Under the pieces are notes generated by a model. The model had not been told where the DNA came from, made no database searches, and saw nothing but the letters and a program-made list of their open reading frames with translations. Source: Cryobacterium cheniae (GTDB lineage: Bacteria > Actinomycetota > Actinomycetes > Actinomycetales > Microbacteriaceae). Taken from it: a DNA stretch of 64,000 nt. Positions 1-8,424 of the stretch are shown here, in pieces. The stretch lies in NCBI RefSeq assembly GCF_004403395.1, contig NZ_SOGN01000035.1, forward strand, positions 310,001 to 374,000, written 5' to 3'. Every line of letters starts with the position of its first letter. The stretch's first letter is position 1. A program made the position numbers and the translations under genes.

Positions 1-1261
1 CGTAGGCCTTGCGCTGCGTGGTGTCGGCAGCCTGGGATCCGCCGTCGGCGGTGCCGAGGCGGAGCGACAGCAGCGGCAGGGCCAGGATCGCCAGCACGAG
101 CACGGCGGCGAGCGCCGAGATCCAGCGACGACGCTGGATGTCGCCGACCCAGCCGCGCCAGCCCGAGGCGGGCTGCGGGTGGGAGGTGCTCGCGGCATCC
201 GTCGCGGCATCCGTCCCGGCCGTCTTCTTGCGGAGCTTGCGCACCCGCACGCGGTCCAGGTTGGTGCCGAAGATGGCCAGCAGCGCCGGCAGCAGGGTGA
301 CGGCGGCGAGCATCGTGGCGCTGACCACGAGGGCGCTGGCGAGCCCGAGGGAGGAGACGAACGGGATGCCGATGGCGTAGAGGCTGAGGATGGCGATGAT
401 CACCGTGGCGCCGGCCACCAGAACGGAACGACCGGCGGTGGTCATGGCCGCTTCGATGGATGCGTTCGGGGCCAGGCCCTGGGACATCCCCTCGCGGTGC
501 CGGGTGACGATCAGCAGGGCGTAGTCGATGCCCACGCCGAGGCCGATCATGGCGGCCACGATCGGGCCGGACGTGCCGATGGTGACCGTCGAGGCGATCA
601 TGGAGATCGAGGCGAGCCCGACGCCGAGGGCCATCAGTGCGCTGACCAGGGTGACCAGCATGGCGAACAGGGAGCCGAACACGAGCAGGAGAACCAAGGC
701 CGCCGCGAGCAGCCCGTAGATCTCGCTGCCCGACGGACCGGTCTCGGCCTGCGCGGCGGGGCCGCCGAATTCGACCTGCGCCCCCGCATCCTGCACGCCG
801 TCGAAGGCGGCCTGGGCGTCGGCGAGGGTCTGGGCGGGGATGTCCTTGGCCCGCTCGGTGAACTGGATGGTCACCATCGCGGTCGACCCGTCTTCGGAGA
901 TCATCGGCTGGGGCGGGCCGTAGGGCGAGCGCACGGCGGCGACACCGTCGAGCGCGGCCAGCTCGGCCACGGCCTCCTCCACCGCGGTGCGGGTGGCCGG
1001 GGAGGTGACGGGCTCCGCGGCATCCGTGCTGTGCACGATGGCCTGCATGCCGTCGCCGGACAGTTCCGGGAACTGCTCGCGCAGGGTGTCGTAGGCAGCC
1101 TGCGAGTCGGTGCCGGCGAGGGTGAGGTCGTTGCTGAAGGTGCCGCCGATCGCCCGGCTGCCGAACAGGGCGCCGAGGAGAAGCACCAGCCACAGTCCGA
1201 CCACGATCCAGCGGTAGCGGGTTGATATACGAGCGAGTGCAGAGAGCACGGAGAGTCCCAT
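1..1261 (-). CDS. MMPL/RND-family transporter, 3' end outside window
   Basis: Large inner-membrane exporter of the MMPL branch of the RND superfamily, which moves lipids or drugs using the proton gradient. About 420 N-terminal residues are visible. A first membrane helix follows the start (WIVVGLWLVLLLGALFG), then an extracytoplasmic domain of about 150 residues, then a block of helices containing the family signature around GLGVGIDYALLIVTRHREG with its conserved aspartate and tyrosine. The gene runs off the left edge, so the second half is unseen. The start at 1261 was chosen because it places the first helix directly after a short basic segment. The TetR-type gene lies just upstream on the same strand, so local control is likely. 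The substrate cannot be read from sequence. Confidence 0.9.
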   Translation of the reverse strand, partial: MGLSVLSALARISTRYRWIVVGLWLVLLLGALFGSRAIGGTFSNDLTLAGTDSQAAYDTLREQFPELSGDGMQAIVHSTDAAEPVTSPATRTAVEEAVAELAALDGVAAVRSPYGPPQPMISEDGSTAMVTIQFTERAKDIPAQTLADAQAAFDGVQDAGAQVEFGGPAAQAETGPSGSEIYGLLAAALVLLLVFGSLFAMLVTLVSALMALGVGLASISMIASTVTIGTSGPIVAAMIGLGVGIDYALLIVTRHREGMSQGLAPNASIEAAMTTAGRSVLVAGATVIIAILSLYAIGIPFVSSLGLASALVVSATMLAAVTLLPALLAIFGTNLDRVRVRKLRKKTAGTDAATDAASTSHPQPASGWRGWVGDIQRRRWISALAAVLVLAILALPLLSLRLGTADGGSQAADTTQRKAY

Positions 1262-1320
1262 CCCGATTCATCGAGTCCGGCAGCGCAGTTCGGGCTGCTG
1301 AACCGAGACTAGATGAAATG

Positions 1321-1334
1321 AGACAGCGTTGTCT
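1321..1334. promoter_or_regulatory. Possible TetR operator
   Basis: Palindrome AGACAGCGTTGTCT (5-bp arms AGACA/TGTCT, 4-bp centre) between the TetR gene and the transporter start, overlapping the TetR stop codon. Its position between regulator and target suggests an operator, but the arms are short. Confidence 0.3.
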
Positions 1335-1989
1335 AGTTTTTGGCCTCGGTGTTCTTGGCCTCGGTGTTCTTGGCCTCGGTGTTCTCGGCCTCGGTGTTCT
1401 CGGACTCGGAGCCGCCTGTCGCGATCCCGCCGACCAGGGTGCGGAAGATGAGGTCGGACACGTCGACGTCGGACTGCTTCGTGGTCGGCGCGGCCCGCAC
1501 CGCCGCAATCAGCAGGGAGGCCATGGCCGTGACGATCCATTCCGGTGACAGGTCGGAACGGATGTCGCCCTCGAGCTGACCGCGCTTGACGACCTCCACG
1601 ACGGGGGCGAGCACCTGGTCGCGCTGGGTGAGGAATCGCGGGCTGGAGTCCGAGGCCTTCATCAGGATGATGCGGAAGCGCATCCCGTGCTTGCCCAGCG
1701 CGCCGATGACGCGCCCGAGCACCTCTAGGGCGTTCCCGTCATCGAGGCGACAGGCGAGGAGGGTCTCCGACGCGCGGGTCAGGGCCTCCGCCTGGATCGC
1801 CTTGAGCAGCGTCTGCCGGTTGCTGAAATGGCGGTAGAGGGTGGCGCGGGTCAGATTCGCCGCTTGCGCGACATCCGCCATGGAGGAGTCGGGGTCGCGG
1901 GCAAGCACATCGGCCGCCGCAGCGAGAAGAGCCCGCTGATGGCGTTCCACGTCGATGCGCGGGACGGCTGGCTGTTTGGGGCTGGGCAT
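1333..1989 (-). CDS. TetR-family transcriptional regulator
   Basis: DNA-binding repressor of about 218 residues. The N-terminal helix-turn-helix is clear (SSMADVAQAANLTRATLYRHFSN) and is followed by the variable all-helical ligand domain. The start at 1989 puts the HTH at the usual distance from the N-terminus and has AAGG upstream; an upstream extension reads through an unrelated stem-loop repeat and was rejected. It ends 71 bp before the MMPL transporter on the same strand, so it probably controls that transporter in response to an exported compound. Oddity: the last 25 or so residues are repeats of Asn-Thr-Glu-Ala-Lys/Glu encoded by a 15-bp tandem repeat, not part of the TetR fold. Confidence 0.9.
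   Translation of the reverse strand: MPSPKQPAVPRIDVERHQRALLAAAADVLARDPDSSMADVAQAANLTRATLYRHFSNRQTLLKAIQAEALTRASETLLACRLDDGNALEVLGRVIGALGKHGMRFRIILMKASDSSPRFLTQRDQVLAPVVEVVKRGQLEGDIRSDLSPEWIVTAMASLLIAAVRAAPTTKQSDVDVSDLIFRTLVGGIATGGSESENTEAENTEAKNTEAKNTEAKN
1341..1415. repeat. 15-bp tandem repeat inside the TetR C-terminus
   Basis: Four near-identical copies of a 15-bp unit (TGGCCTCGGTGTTCT) plus a decayed fifth. Read on the minus strand it gives the NTEAK-type tail of the TetR protein. The unit length preserves the reading frame. Confidence 0.9.
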
Positions 1990-2067
1990 GGTGCCTTTCC
2001 GAGGAGTGCGTCGATGTCGAGAATACGCGACGGGGACCTCGACCCTCCAGTGGTCGTGGCGCATGGT

Positions 2068-2130
2068 GTGGAAGCGGGCGCACGGTAGAACGTGCGCCCG
2101 CTTCCACAAGGTGCGCCGCGACATCCGTCT
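2068..2130. repeat. Stem-loop repeat family B, copy 1
   Basis: Perfect 17-bp stem (2068-2084 with 2091-2107) around a 6-nt loop GTAGAA, followed by a conserved flank reading AGGTGCGCCGCGACATCCGT. Related copies sit at 4405-4468 and 16918-16973. It lies between the TetR start and the end of the DUF222-HNH gene. It could act as a transcription terminator or be a REP-type dispersed element; there is no T-tract. Confidence 0.75.
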
Positions 2131-2169
2131 CGCCGCAGGTCAGAACGGTGCTGGTCAAAAGGGTGCTGG

Positions 2170-3480
2170 TTAGAAGGGTGCTTCGTCGGGCAGTGGTGGC
2201 CGGGCGGGTCTCGGCGGTCCGGCTGCGGGACCAGTAGACGGTGACGCGCCCGGAATGGCGATCGGCGTGGCGATCGGCGTGGCCGGTTCCGTCACGAAGG
2301 GGCGCCCGGTCGGTGAATGCCAGGTGAGGATGCCGCCCGGCTCCTGATTCACCGTCCACCCGGTCTCGGATTTCAAGGCATGGCAGCCTGGGCAGAGATG
2401 GGCGAGGTTGTCGTGGGCGGTATGGCCGAGGTCTTGCCATTCGTGGGTATGGTCGAGGTCGGCGATGCGGGCCGGCTGGTTGCACCCGGCGAAGCGGCAG
2501 GTTTCGTCGCGCAGCCGGAGGAACCGCCGGAGCGCCTTGGGCACCTTGTAGCGCTCACGGCCGACCGAGAGCACGACCCCGGTCTCGGGATGGACCAGGA
2601 TGCGCGTGAAGCTCGGCGCCCGCGAGGCCAGGTCGCGGGCCGTGTCGGGATCGATCGGCCCGTAGCCCTCCAGGTAGCCGGGTTCCTCGCTGTGGCCGAG
2701 GAGGGTCATCACCGGGACCGTGATCTGGACCGTGGCACGGATTCCCTTGCCGATTCCCGACGGGGTCACACCGTCGACCAGCAGGTCACTGATCACATCG
2801 GTGCGCACCTGGGTCAGGGTGCGGGGCTCCCCCGGCCCGACCAGGCTGAGGGCGGCGTCGTTCGCCCGGGCGAAGATGGAGTGCACGACGTCGGCGCTCG
2901 TGGTCACGGTCAGGGTCGCCATTCCGTCGGGTTCCGCCTGCACCCAGGACGTGCGTTCGCTGAAGGATTTCTGCCGCCGGGCGGTGATGGACTCCGGGTG
3001 CAGACGCTCGCGCAGCACGCGGGCCTTGTGCTTGAGCTTGGCCGCCGTCAGCGTGCGCGCGGCCGGCAACAGCGCCTCCTCGAAGGCGGGCAGCGCTGCT
3101 TCGGGCACCGAGCAGGCCTGCCCGATCAGCACCTGGGCGTGCCGGTAGCTGATCTCGCCGGCCTCGAGGGCCGCCCGGGTGCCGGGCAGGTCTTCGGCCA
3201 GGGCCCGGGACTCGGCGATCAGCCCCACGGCGGTGGGTTCGGGAATGCGCAGGGTGCAGGCCAGTTCGCTCGAGAATTCGCGCCGGGCGATCTCGGCTGG
3301 CTCCCAGTGGGAGGCGGCGCTGCGGAGGGTGTTCGCGGCAATCGATTCGCTGAACCGGCGGGCCTCGTCGATCATGTCGGCCCGCTGCGCGAAGCCCCGC
3401 GCGAGACCCCGGTCGACGGCGGCGATCGCGTCGAAACGCGAGCCGAGCTGCGTCTGGGGGGTGCTCACCGAGGTGGTCAT
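2170..3480 (-). CDS. DUF222 / HNH endonuclease domain protein (13E12 type)
   Basis: Protein of about 436 residues of the multicopy actinobacterial DUF222-HNH family, whose biological role is unknown. The N-terminal two thirds are the helical DUF222 region. The C-terminal HNH motif is complete: a CxxxxC pair (CRFAGC), then ADLDHTHEW with the DH pair, NLAHLCPGCHALK, and a final Trp-rich strand. The chosen start (MTTSVSTP, 3480) has no strong Shine-Dalgarno; two more Met codons upstream (to 3549) are possible. A second family member lies at 28063-29559. A proline/alanine-rich tail ends the protein. Confidence 0.85.
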   Translation of the reverse strand: MTTSVSTPQTQLGSRFDAIAAVDRGLARGFAQRADMIDEARRFSESIAANTLRSAASHWEPAEIARREFSSELACTLRIPEPTAVGLIAESRALAEDLPGTRAALEAGEISYRHAQVLIGQACSVPEAALPAFEEALLPAARTLTAAKLKHKARVLRERLHPESITARRQKSFSERTSWVQAEPDGMATLTVTTSADVVHSIFARANDAALSLVGPGEPRTLTQVRTDVISDLLVDGVTPSGIGKGIRATVQITVPVMTLLGHSEEPGYLEGYGPIDPDTARDLASRAPSFTRILVHPETGVVLSVGRERYKVPKALRRFLRLRDETCRFAGCNQPARIADLDHTHEWQDLGHTAHDNLAHLCPGCHALKSETGWTVNQEPGGILTWHSPTGRPFVTEPATPIATPIAIPGASPSTGPAAGPPRPARPPLPDEAPF

Positions 3481-3752
3481 GACAGTCACATTACGGGGTG
3501 CCACTGACATTCCCCGAGGGTTTCTCATGGGTGTGAATAAGCTGGTCAAACTAGTTTTGTGGAGGGATTGCCGGCGTCGCTCCGTGGCGGATTCAAGGAG
3601 TCGCCGACCGGGGACGAACCGAAGTGCGGCGTGCGGCGTGCGGGAGGGACTCTACGGGTGACGACTGGCAGCTGCGACGCGACCCACGGCATCCGTCACC
3701 TGGTTTGGCTTCTGGCTGTACTACCTCTGCAGCGTCTCTTAGATTTGCCGGT

Positions 3753-4382
3753 ATGGATCTTGCCACCACCCTTCTCCCCTCGCTCCTCGGGTTCGGCACC
3801 GGGCTTGCCCTGATCGTGGCGATCGGCGCGCAGAACGCCTACGTTCTGCGGCTCGGGATCGAGGGGCGCACCCGCACCATCCTGCCGGCGGTGCTGATCT
3901 GTTCCGTCTCGGATGCCGCGCTCATCTTCGCGGGTATCCTCGGCATCGGCCTCGTGGTGGAGCAGACCCCGGTGGCGCTCATCGTGATCCGCGTCATCGG
4001 GGCCGCGTTCCTGCTGACCTACGGCGTTTTCGCCGCGGTGCGGGCCTTCCGGCCGCGCACCCTGGTGGCGGATGCCTCGCCGATCCCGATCAGCACACCG
4101 GTCGCGGTGGCGACGATGCTCGCGCTCACCTGGCTGAATCCGCACGTCTACCTGGACACCCTGCTCTTCCTGGGTTCGGTGGCCAATGAGCAGGGCGAGT
4201 CGGCTCGCTGGTGGTGGGGCGGCGGCGCGATCACAGCGAGCTTCGTGTGGTTTTTCGGCCTCGGATTCGGGGCCCGCCATCTGCGACGGTTCTTCGCCCG
4301 CCCGGGATCGTGGCGCATCCTCGATGGTTTCATCGCCGTCGTGATGCTGTCACTCGGAGCCGGGATGGCGCTCGGGGTGTAG
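3753..4382 (+). CDS. LysE/ArgO-family amino acid exporter
   Basis: Membrane protein of 209 residues with five to six predicted helices, in the LysE family that exports basic amino acids. The N-terminal signature is clear (GFGTGLALIVAIGAQNAYVLRLGI), as is the central segment ALTWLNPHVYLDTLLFLG with the conserved NPHxYLDT block typical of LysE/ArgO. Length matches the family. The start at 3753 was chosen because the first helix begins about five residues later; an upstream GTG adds a polar, unconserved stretch. No ArgP/LysG-type regulator is adjacent; the divergent neighbour is the DUF222-HNH gene. Confidence 0.92.
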   Translation: MDLATTLLPSLLGFGTGLALIVAIGAQNAYVLRLGIEGRTRTILPAVLICSVSDAALIFAGILGIGLVVEQTPVALIVIRVIGAAFLLTYGVFAAVRAFRPRTLVADASPIPISTPVAVATMLALTWLNPHVYLDTLLFLGSVANEQGESARWWWGGGAITASFVWFFGLGFGARHLRRFFARPGSWRILDGFIAVVMLSLGAGMALGV

Positions 4383-4404
4383 CCGCGTGTCGTCGCGGCG
4401 CAGC

Positions 4405-4468
4405 TTATGGAAGCCGGCGCAGGGTGGAACGTGCGCCGGCAGCCACAGGGTGCGCCGCGACATCCGTC
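4405..4468. repeat. Stem-loop repeat family B, copy 2
   Basis: Imperfect stem TGGAAGCCGGCGCAGG with CGTGCGCCGGCAGCCA around a short loop, followed by the same flank as copy 1 (GGGTGCGCCGCGACATCCGT). It starts about 25 bp after the LysE stop and precedes the 3' end of the convergent OsmC gene. The arms have drifted, while the sequence after the stem is almost unchanged. Confidence 0.7.
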
Positions 4469-4561
4469 ACTGTGGAACGGCGATAGGGCACTGTCAGGTC
4501 GGCGTTGGTTGCCGAGCGGGCTGAAACGGATGCCTTCCGGCCCAGCCCACGGCATCCGTCG

Positions 4562-5038
4562 CTACACAGCGGCGAGGGTTTCCTCCAGCTCTGCCGGGGC
4601 GGCGAGCCGCACGACGACGGGCGTCGCGTTGCCCAGGTTGTCCGAGACGGGGCAGCGAAGTCCGGCCAGGCGGAGCACCTCGTCGAGGTCCTCCGTGCTG
4701 GCGTCCGAGTCGAATTCGGCGATGAGTTCGATGCCCTCGAAGCCCGCTCGGTTCTCGGTGGGCAGCGCCATCAGCCGCGAGGGGTCCAACTCGCCCTGGA
4801 CCGTGAGCCGCAACGACCGCAGGTCAACGCCCTGCTCCTTGGCGACCAGGTGGATGACGACATTCATGCAGCCGGCGAGGGAGGCCAGGGCGTATTCGAC
4901 CGGATTGGGCCCGGCATCCTCACCTCCGAACATGGCGGGCTCGTCGATGACGAACGAGAAATCGCGCACGGAAACGGCGAGCTTCGTCGGCGATTCCGAG
5001 GTTCCGGTGACGGTGACTTTGAGTGGCTTGACGGACAT
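4562..5038 (-). CDS. OsmC/Ohr-family peroxiredoxin-like protein
   Basis: 158-residue OsmC-family protein that reduces organic or fatty-acid hydroperoxides with a pair of cysteines. Both family cysteines are present: the first in ALASLAGCMNVVIHLVAKEQG on the long central helix, the second in RLAGLRCPVSDNLGNATPV. Length is typical. The start has a good ribosome site (AGGAG, 8-10 bases upstream). The gene stands alone between the convergent LysE gene and the nag operon. Cysteine spacing fits OsmC/YhfA-type proteins at least as well as Ohr, so the substrate class is left open. Confidence 0.92.
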   Translation of the reverse strand: MSVKPLKVTVTGTSESPTKLAVSVRDFSFVIDEPAMFGGEDAGPNPVEYALASLAGCMNVVIHLVAKEQGVDLRSLRLTVQGELDPSRLMALPTENRAGFEGIELIAEFDSDASTEDLDEVLRLAGLRCPVSDNLGNATPVVVRLAAPAELEETLAAV

Positions 5039-5127
5039 GTTTTCTCTCCTCTGAGAACTGCACTGCCGCCCTCAGCGAGACCGCCAGCGCCCTTTCAGGC
5101 TACTCCCATGCAGCATGGAGAAACGAA

Positions 5128-6246
5128 CTATTTCACCCACACGCCGGCCTGCATCGTCGCCGTGACGTGCAGGCCCGCATCGAGCACGATCAGGTCGGCG
5201 CGGGAGCCGGCGGCGAGGCGTCCGCGGTCGGGGAGGCCGATCATGTCGGCCGGGTTCTGGGTGGCCGCCCGCACCGCGAGGTGCAGCGGAACTCCGGCGG
5301 TGTGCACGGCGTTGCGCACCGCTGCGCTCAGGGTGAGCACGCTGCCGGCGATCGTGCCGTCCGCCAGGCGCGCCTCGCCGCCGGCGACGCTCACGTCGAG
5401 AGCGCCGAGCTTGTAGTGGCCCTCGTCCGCGCCGGCGGCGGCCATGGCATCCGTGACGAAGACGGGCCGCGACGGGCTCTCGATGATGAAACGCACGATG
5501 GCCGGGTGCAGGTGCACGCCGTCGGCGATGAGCTCGGCGAAGACGTTCGGATCTTCCAGCAGGGCGAGCGCCGGGCCGGGCTCGCGGTGGTGGACCTGCC
5601 GCATCGCGTTGAACACGTGTGTGCCGGCCGTGGCCCCGGCGGCGATCGCCTGCCGGGTCATGTCATAGTTCGCGTCGGTGTGCCCGATCGCGGCCACGGC
5701 CGCGAAGCCCACGATCTGCGTCACTGCGGCGAGACCACCCTCCAGTTCCGGCGCGATGGTGACCATGCGCACGCAGCCCCGCCCGGCCCGCATCAGCCGA
5801 TCGACGGTCTCGGCATCCGGCTCACGCAACAGGCTCTCGTCGTGAGCCCCGCGGTGGGCCGGACTCAGCCACGGCCCCTCCAGATGGATGCCGGCCAGGA
5901 TTCCCTGCTCCACCAGGGTCGCCAGCGCCGCCACCGTGCGCTCGAGTTCGTCGAGCGGGGCGGTGACGAGGCTGGCCATCATCGTGGTCGTGCCGTGGGC
6001 CAGATGGGTGGCGGTGATCCGCTCCACGGCGGCGTCGGTGCCGGCGTCGTTGAAGCTGCTGCCGCCCCCGCCGTGGGCATGGATGTCGACGTATCCCGGC
6101 GCCAGGGTGCTCTGCGCGAAGACGTGGTCGGGTTCGCGGGGCGGCTCCCCCTCCCCGCAGGCCACGATCAGCCCCGCACGGATGTCCACCCACCCCGGGC
6201 TGAGCACCGCATCGGGTGCGATCACGGTTCCGGCAGCGATGAGCAT
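5128..6246 (-). CDS. nagA: N-acetylglucosamine-6-phosphate deacetylase
   Basis: 372-residue amidohydrolase that removes acetate from GlcNAc-6-phosphate to give glucosamine-6-phosphate, the cytoplasmic step after PTS uptake. Family landmarks are visible: the metal motif in GYVDIHAHGGGG, EGPWLSPAHRGAHDE with the metal glutamate, AAIGHTDANYD and GTHVFNAMRQVHHREPG with metal-binding histidines, and the catalytic aspartate in VFVTDAMAAAG. Length is normal. The ATG overlaps the nagB stop by one base (TGATG), so the two are translationally coupled in the order EIIC-nagB-nagA. Confidence 0.97.
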   Translation of the reverse strand: MLIAAGTVIAPDAVLSPGWVDIRAGLIVACGEGEPPREPDHVFAQSTLAPGYVDIHAHGGGGSSFNDAGTDAAVERITATHLAHGTTTMMASLVTAPLDELERTVAALATLVEQGILAGIHLEGPWLSPAHRGAHDESLLREPDAETVDRLMRAGRGCVRMVTIAPELEGGLAAVTQIVGFAAVAAIGHTDANYDMTRQAIAAGATAGTHVFNAMRQVHHREPGPALALLEDPNVFAELIADGVHLHPAIVRFIIESPSRPVFVTDAMAAAGADEGHYKLGALDVSVAGGEARLADGTIAGSVLTLSAAVRNAVHTAGVPLHLAVRAATQNPADMIGLPDRGRLAAGSRADLIVLDAGLHVTATMQAGVWVK

Positions 6247-7031
6247 CAGATCCCCTGCCAGGCGTGCTTGTTCGCCCAGGCGTACCTGTAATACGCGAGG
6301 TTCTCGAGCCGGGAGGCCGCGGCCTCGTCCACGATGACCGTCACATGCGGGTGCAGCTGGATGACGGATCCCGGCTTGCTCGATGTGATCGGTCCCTCGA
6401 CTGCCGCGGCGATGGCATCCGCTTTCTCCTCGCCGAAGGCCAGCAGAATGAGGTGCCGGGCCCGCAGAATCGTGCCCAGCCCCTGGGTCATGCAGTGGAT
6501 CGGCACATCGCCCGGCGAGGCGAAGAACCGCGCGTTGTCGATGCGCGTCTTCTCGGCCAGGGTCTTGATGCGCGTGATCGACGCGAACGACGATCCCGGC
6601 TCGTTGAACCCGACGTGCCCGGTGCGGCCGATGCCGAGAATCTGCACGTCGATGCCGCCGGCGGCGCGGATGGCCGCCTCGTAGTCGACGCCCGCGGTCT
6701 CGATCGTGGCCAGGTCGCCGTTCGGCACCTGGATGTTCTCGGGGGTGAGGCCGATCGGCACGACCGCGTCGCGGGTGATCACGGAGCGGTAGCTCTCCGG
6801 GTGGTCGGCGGGCAGGCCGACGTATTCGTCCAGCGCGAAGCCGCGCACCCGGGAGACGTCCATCGGGTTCTCGGCCAGGGAGGCGGCGAGCGCCGCGTAG
6901 ACCGAAAGCGGGGTCGATCCGGTGGCCAGCCCCAGCACCGTGTCGGGCTTCCGGGTGATGAGCGCGCGAATGGATGCCGCGGCGAGCGTTCCCGCCGCGG
7001 CCTCACTGTCAACAAAAACTACTTCAGCCAA
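6246..7031 (-). CDS. nagB: Glucosamine-6-phosphate deaminase
   Basis: 261-residue NagB, converting glucosamine-6-phosphate to fructose-6-phosphate and ammonia. Signature segments: GLATGSTPLSVY (phosphate binding), FALDEYVGLPADHPESY with the catalytic aspartate, and GIGRTGHVGFNEPGSSF. The start is a TTG at 7029-7031 preceded by GGAG at proper distance; no better start is in frame. Only about 30 bp separate it from the EIIC stop and it overlaps nagA, so all three should be one transcript. Confidence 0.97.
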   Translation of the reverse strand: MAEVVFVDSEAAAGTLAAASIRALITRKPDTVLGLATGSTPLSVYAALAASLAENPMDVSRVRGFALDEYVGLPADHPESYRSVITRDAVVPIGLTPENIQVPNGDLATIETAGVDYEAAIRAAGGIDVQILGIGRTGHVGFNEPGSSFASITRIKTLAEKTRIDNARFFASPGDVPIHCMTQGLGTILRARHLILLAFGEEKADAIAAAVEGPITSSKPGSVIQLHPHVTVIVDEAAASRLENLAYYRYAWANKHAWQGI

Positions 7032-7061
7032 TTTCGTGCTCCGACTTCTGGATGGTGTGGA

Positions 7062-8306
7062 CTAGACCGACGTCGAGGAGGCGGAGTCCGGCGCGCTGGC
7101 GTCGGGCACCTCGTCGTCGCCGCGGCCGGGGGTCTTCAGGTTCCACTTGCGAATCACGAAGCGGAACAGGAAGTAGTAGATCGCGCCGTACGCCAGCCCG
7201 ATCGGAATGAGCAGCAGCGGCTTCTCGGCGAGCCCGAAGTTGAGCACGTAGTCGAACAGGCCTGCGCTGAAGCTGAAGCCGTCGCGGATGCCCAGCGCGT
7301 TCACCAGGGCCATCGACGTGCCGGTGAGGAACGCGTGGATGATGAACAAAGGGAACGCCACGAACATGAAGGAGAACTCGAGCGGCTCGGTGACGCCGGT
7401 GAGCATGGCGGTGAGGGCACCGGAGAGCATGATGCCGCCGACGATCTTCTTCTGGGAGGGCTTGGCCTCGTGCCAGATGGCCAGGGCACCGGCCGGCAGG
7501 GCGAACATCATGATCGGGAAGAACCCGGTCATGAAGGTGCCCGCGGTGGGGTCACCGGCGAAGAACCGGGCGATGTCGCCGCTGGCGCCGTTGTAGTCGC
7601 CGATCACGAACCAGACCACGGAGTTGAGGATGTGGTGCAGCCCCACGGGGATGAGCAGCCGGTTGGTGGTGCCGTAGAGAAAACCGCCCCAGATGTCATT
7701 GGAGGTGACGACATCGCCGAAGGCCGTCAATCCGCCGGCGAAGGCCGGGTAGACGAAGCTGAGAAGAACACCGAGCACGAGCGCCACCACGGCGGTGATG
7801 ATCGGAACGAAGCGCCGGCCGCCGAAGAAAGCGAGATAACTCGGCAGGGAGATGCGATGGTATTTCTGCCAGAGGACCGCCGAGACGATACCCATCAGGA
7901 TGCCGCCGAGCACGCTGTAATCGACGAGGACCTGGGGGTCACCCTTGGCCGGCAACCCCAGCACGAGAGGCGACATCGCCTCACCGACCTTGGAGAAGAC
8001 GAGATAGCCGACCACGGCCGCGAGGGCGGTCGAGCCGTCGGACTTCTTCGCGAAGCCGATCGCTACGCCCACCGCGAAGAGCAGCGGGAGGGCTCCGAAC
8101 AGGGCCCCGCCTGCGGAGGCGATGACGGCCCCGCCCGTCTCGAAGCCCGGGATGGCGCCGAGCAAGTCAGGCTGACCGATGCGGAGAAGCAGCCCGGCGG
8201 CAGGCAACGCCGCGATGGGCAGCATAAGGCTACGGCCGACTCGTTGAGCCTGGCCGAGGCCCGGTATTTTTCGTCGCGTCCCGGCGTCTACGGTGATGCT
8301 GGACAT
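7062..8306 (-). CDS. PTS EIIC permease, GlcNAc/glucose family
   Basis: 414-residue membrane component of a glucose-family phosphotransferase system. It contains about ten helices and the family's sugar-binding region (TEPLEFSFMFVAFPLF). The N-terminus RVGRSLMLPIAALPAAGLLLRIGQ is typical of NagE/PtsG EIIC. EIIA and EIIB domains are not fused and are encoded divergently. Adjacent nagB and nagA and the NagR-like regulator support N-acetylglucosamine as substrate. A PTS permease of this kind couples transport to phosphorylation through EIIB. Confidence 0.95.
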   Translation of the reverse strand: MSSITVDAGTRRKIPGLGQAQRVGRSLMLPIAALPAAGLLLRIGQPDLLGAIPGFETGGAVIASAGGALFGALPLLFAVGVAIGFAKKSDGSTALAAVVGYLVFSKVGEAMSPLVLGLPAKGDPQVLVDYSVLGGILMGIVSAVLWQKYHRISLPSYLAFFGGRRFVPIITAVVALVLGVLLSFVYPAFAGGLTAFGDVVTSNDIWGGFLYGTTNRLLIPVGLHHILNSVVWFVIGDYNGASGDIARFFAGDPTAGTFMTGFFPIMMFALPAGALAIWHEAKPSQKKIVGGIMLSGALTAMLTGVTEPLEFSFMFVAFPLFIIHAFLTGTSMALVNALGIRDGFSFSAGLFDYVLNFGLAEKPLLLIPIGLAYGAIYYFLFRFVIRKWNLKTPGRGDDEVPDASAPDSASSTSV

Positions 8307-8378
8307 GGATTTCCTCCTGTGATGGGTGTGAAGTGCGGGGCTCGGCCTGATGCCGGGCCGGAACTTCCGGCGGGTGCC

Positions 8379-8424
8379 GGAGATCAGGGCTGTTGCTGGA
8401 GATCAGGGCTGGTGCTGGAGATTC
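8379..8424. repeat. 19-bp tandem repeat at the end of the GntR gene
   Basis: Two full copies and one partial copy of a 19-bp unit (GGAGATCAGGGCTGGTGCT), straddling the stop codon of the GntR-family gene and the gap before EIIC. Confidence 0.75.

Noticed and set aside
7051-7066. TGGACTAGACC-like match to a HutC/DasR site between EIIC and nagB
   Set aside because: It overlaps the EIIC stop codon inside an operon; a single half-conserved match there is likely chance.
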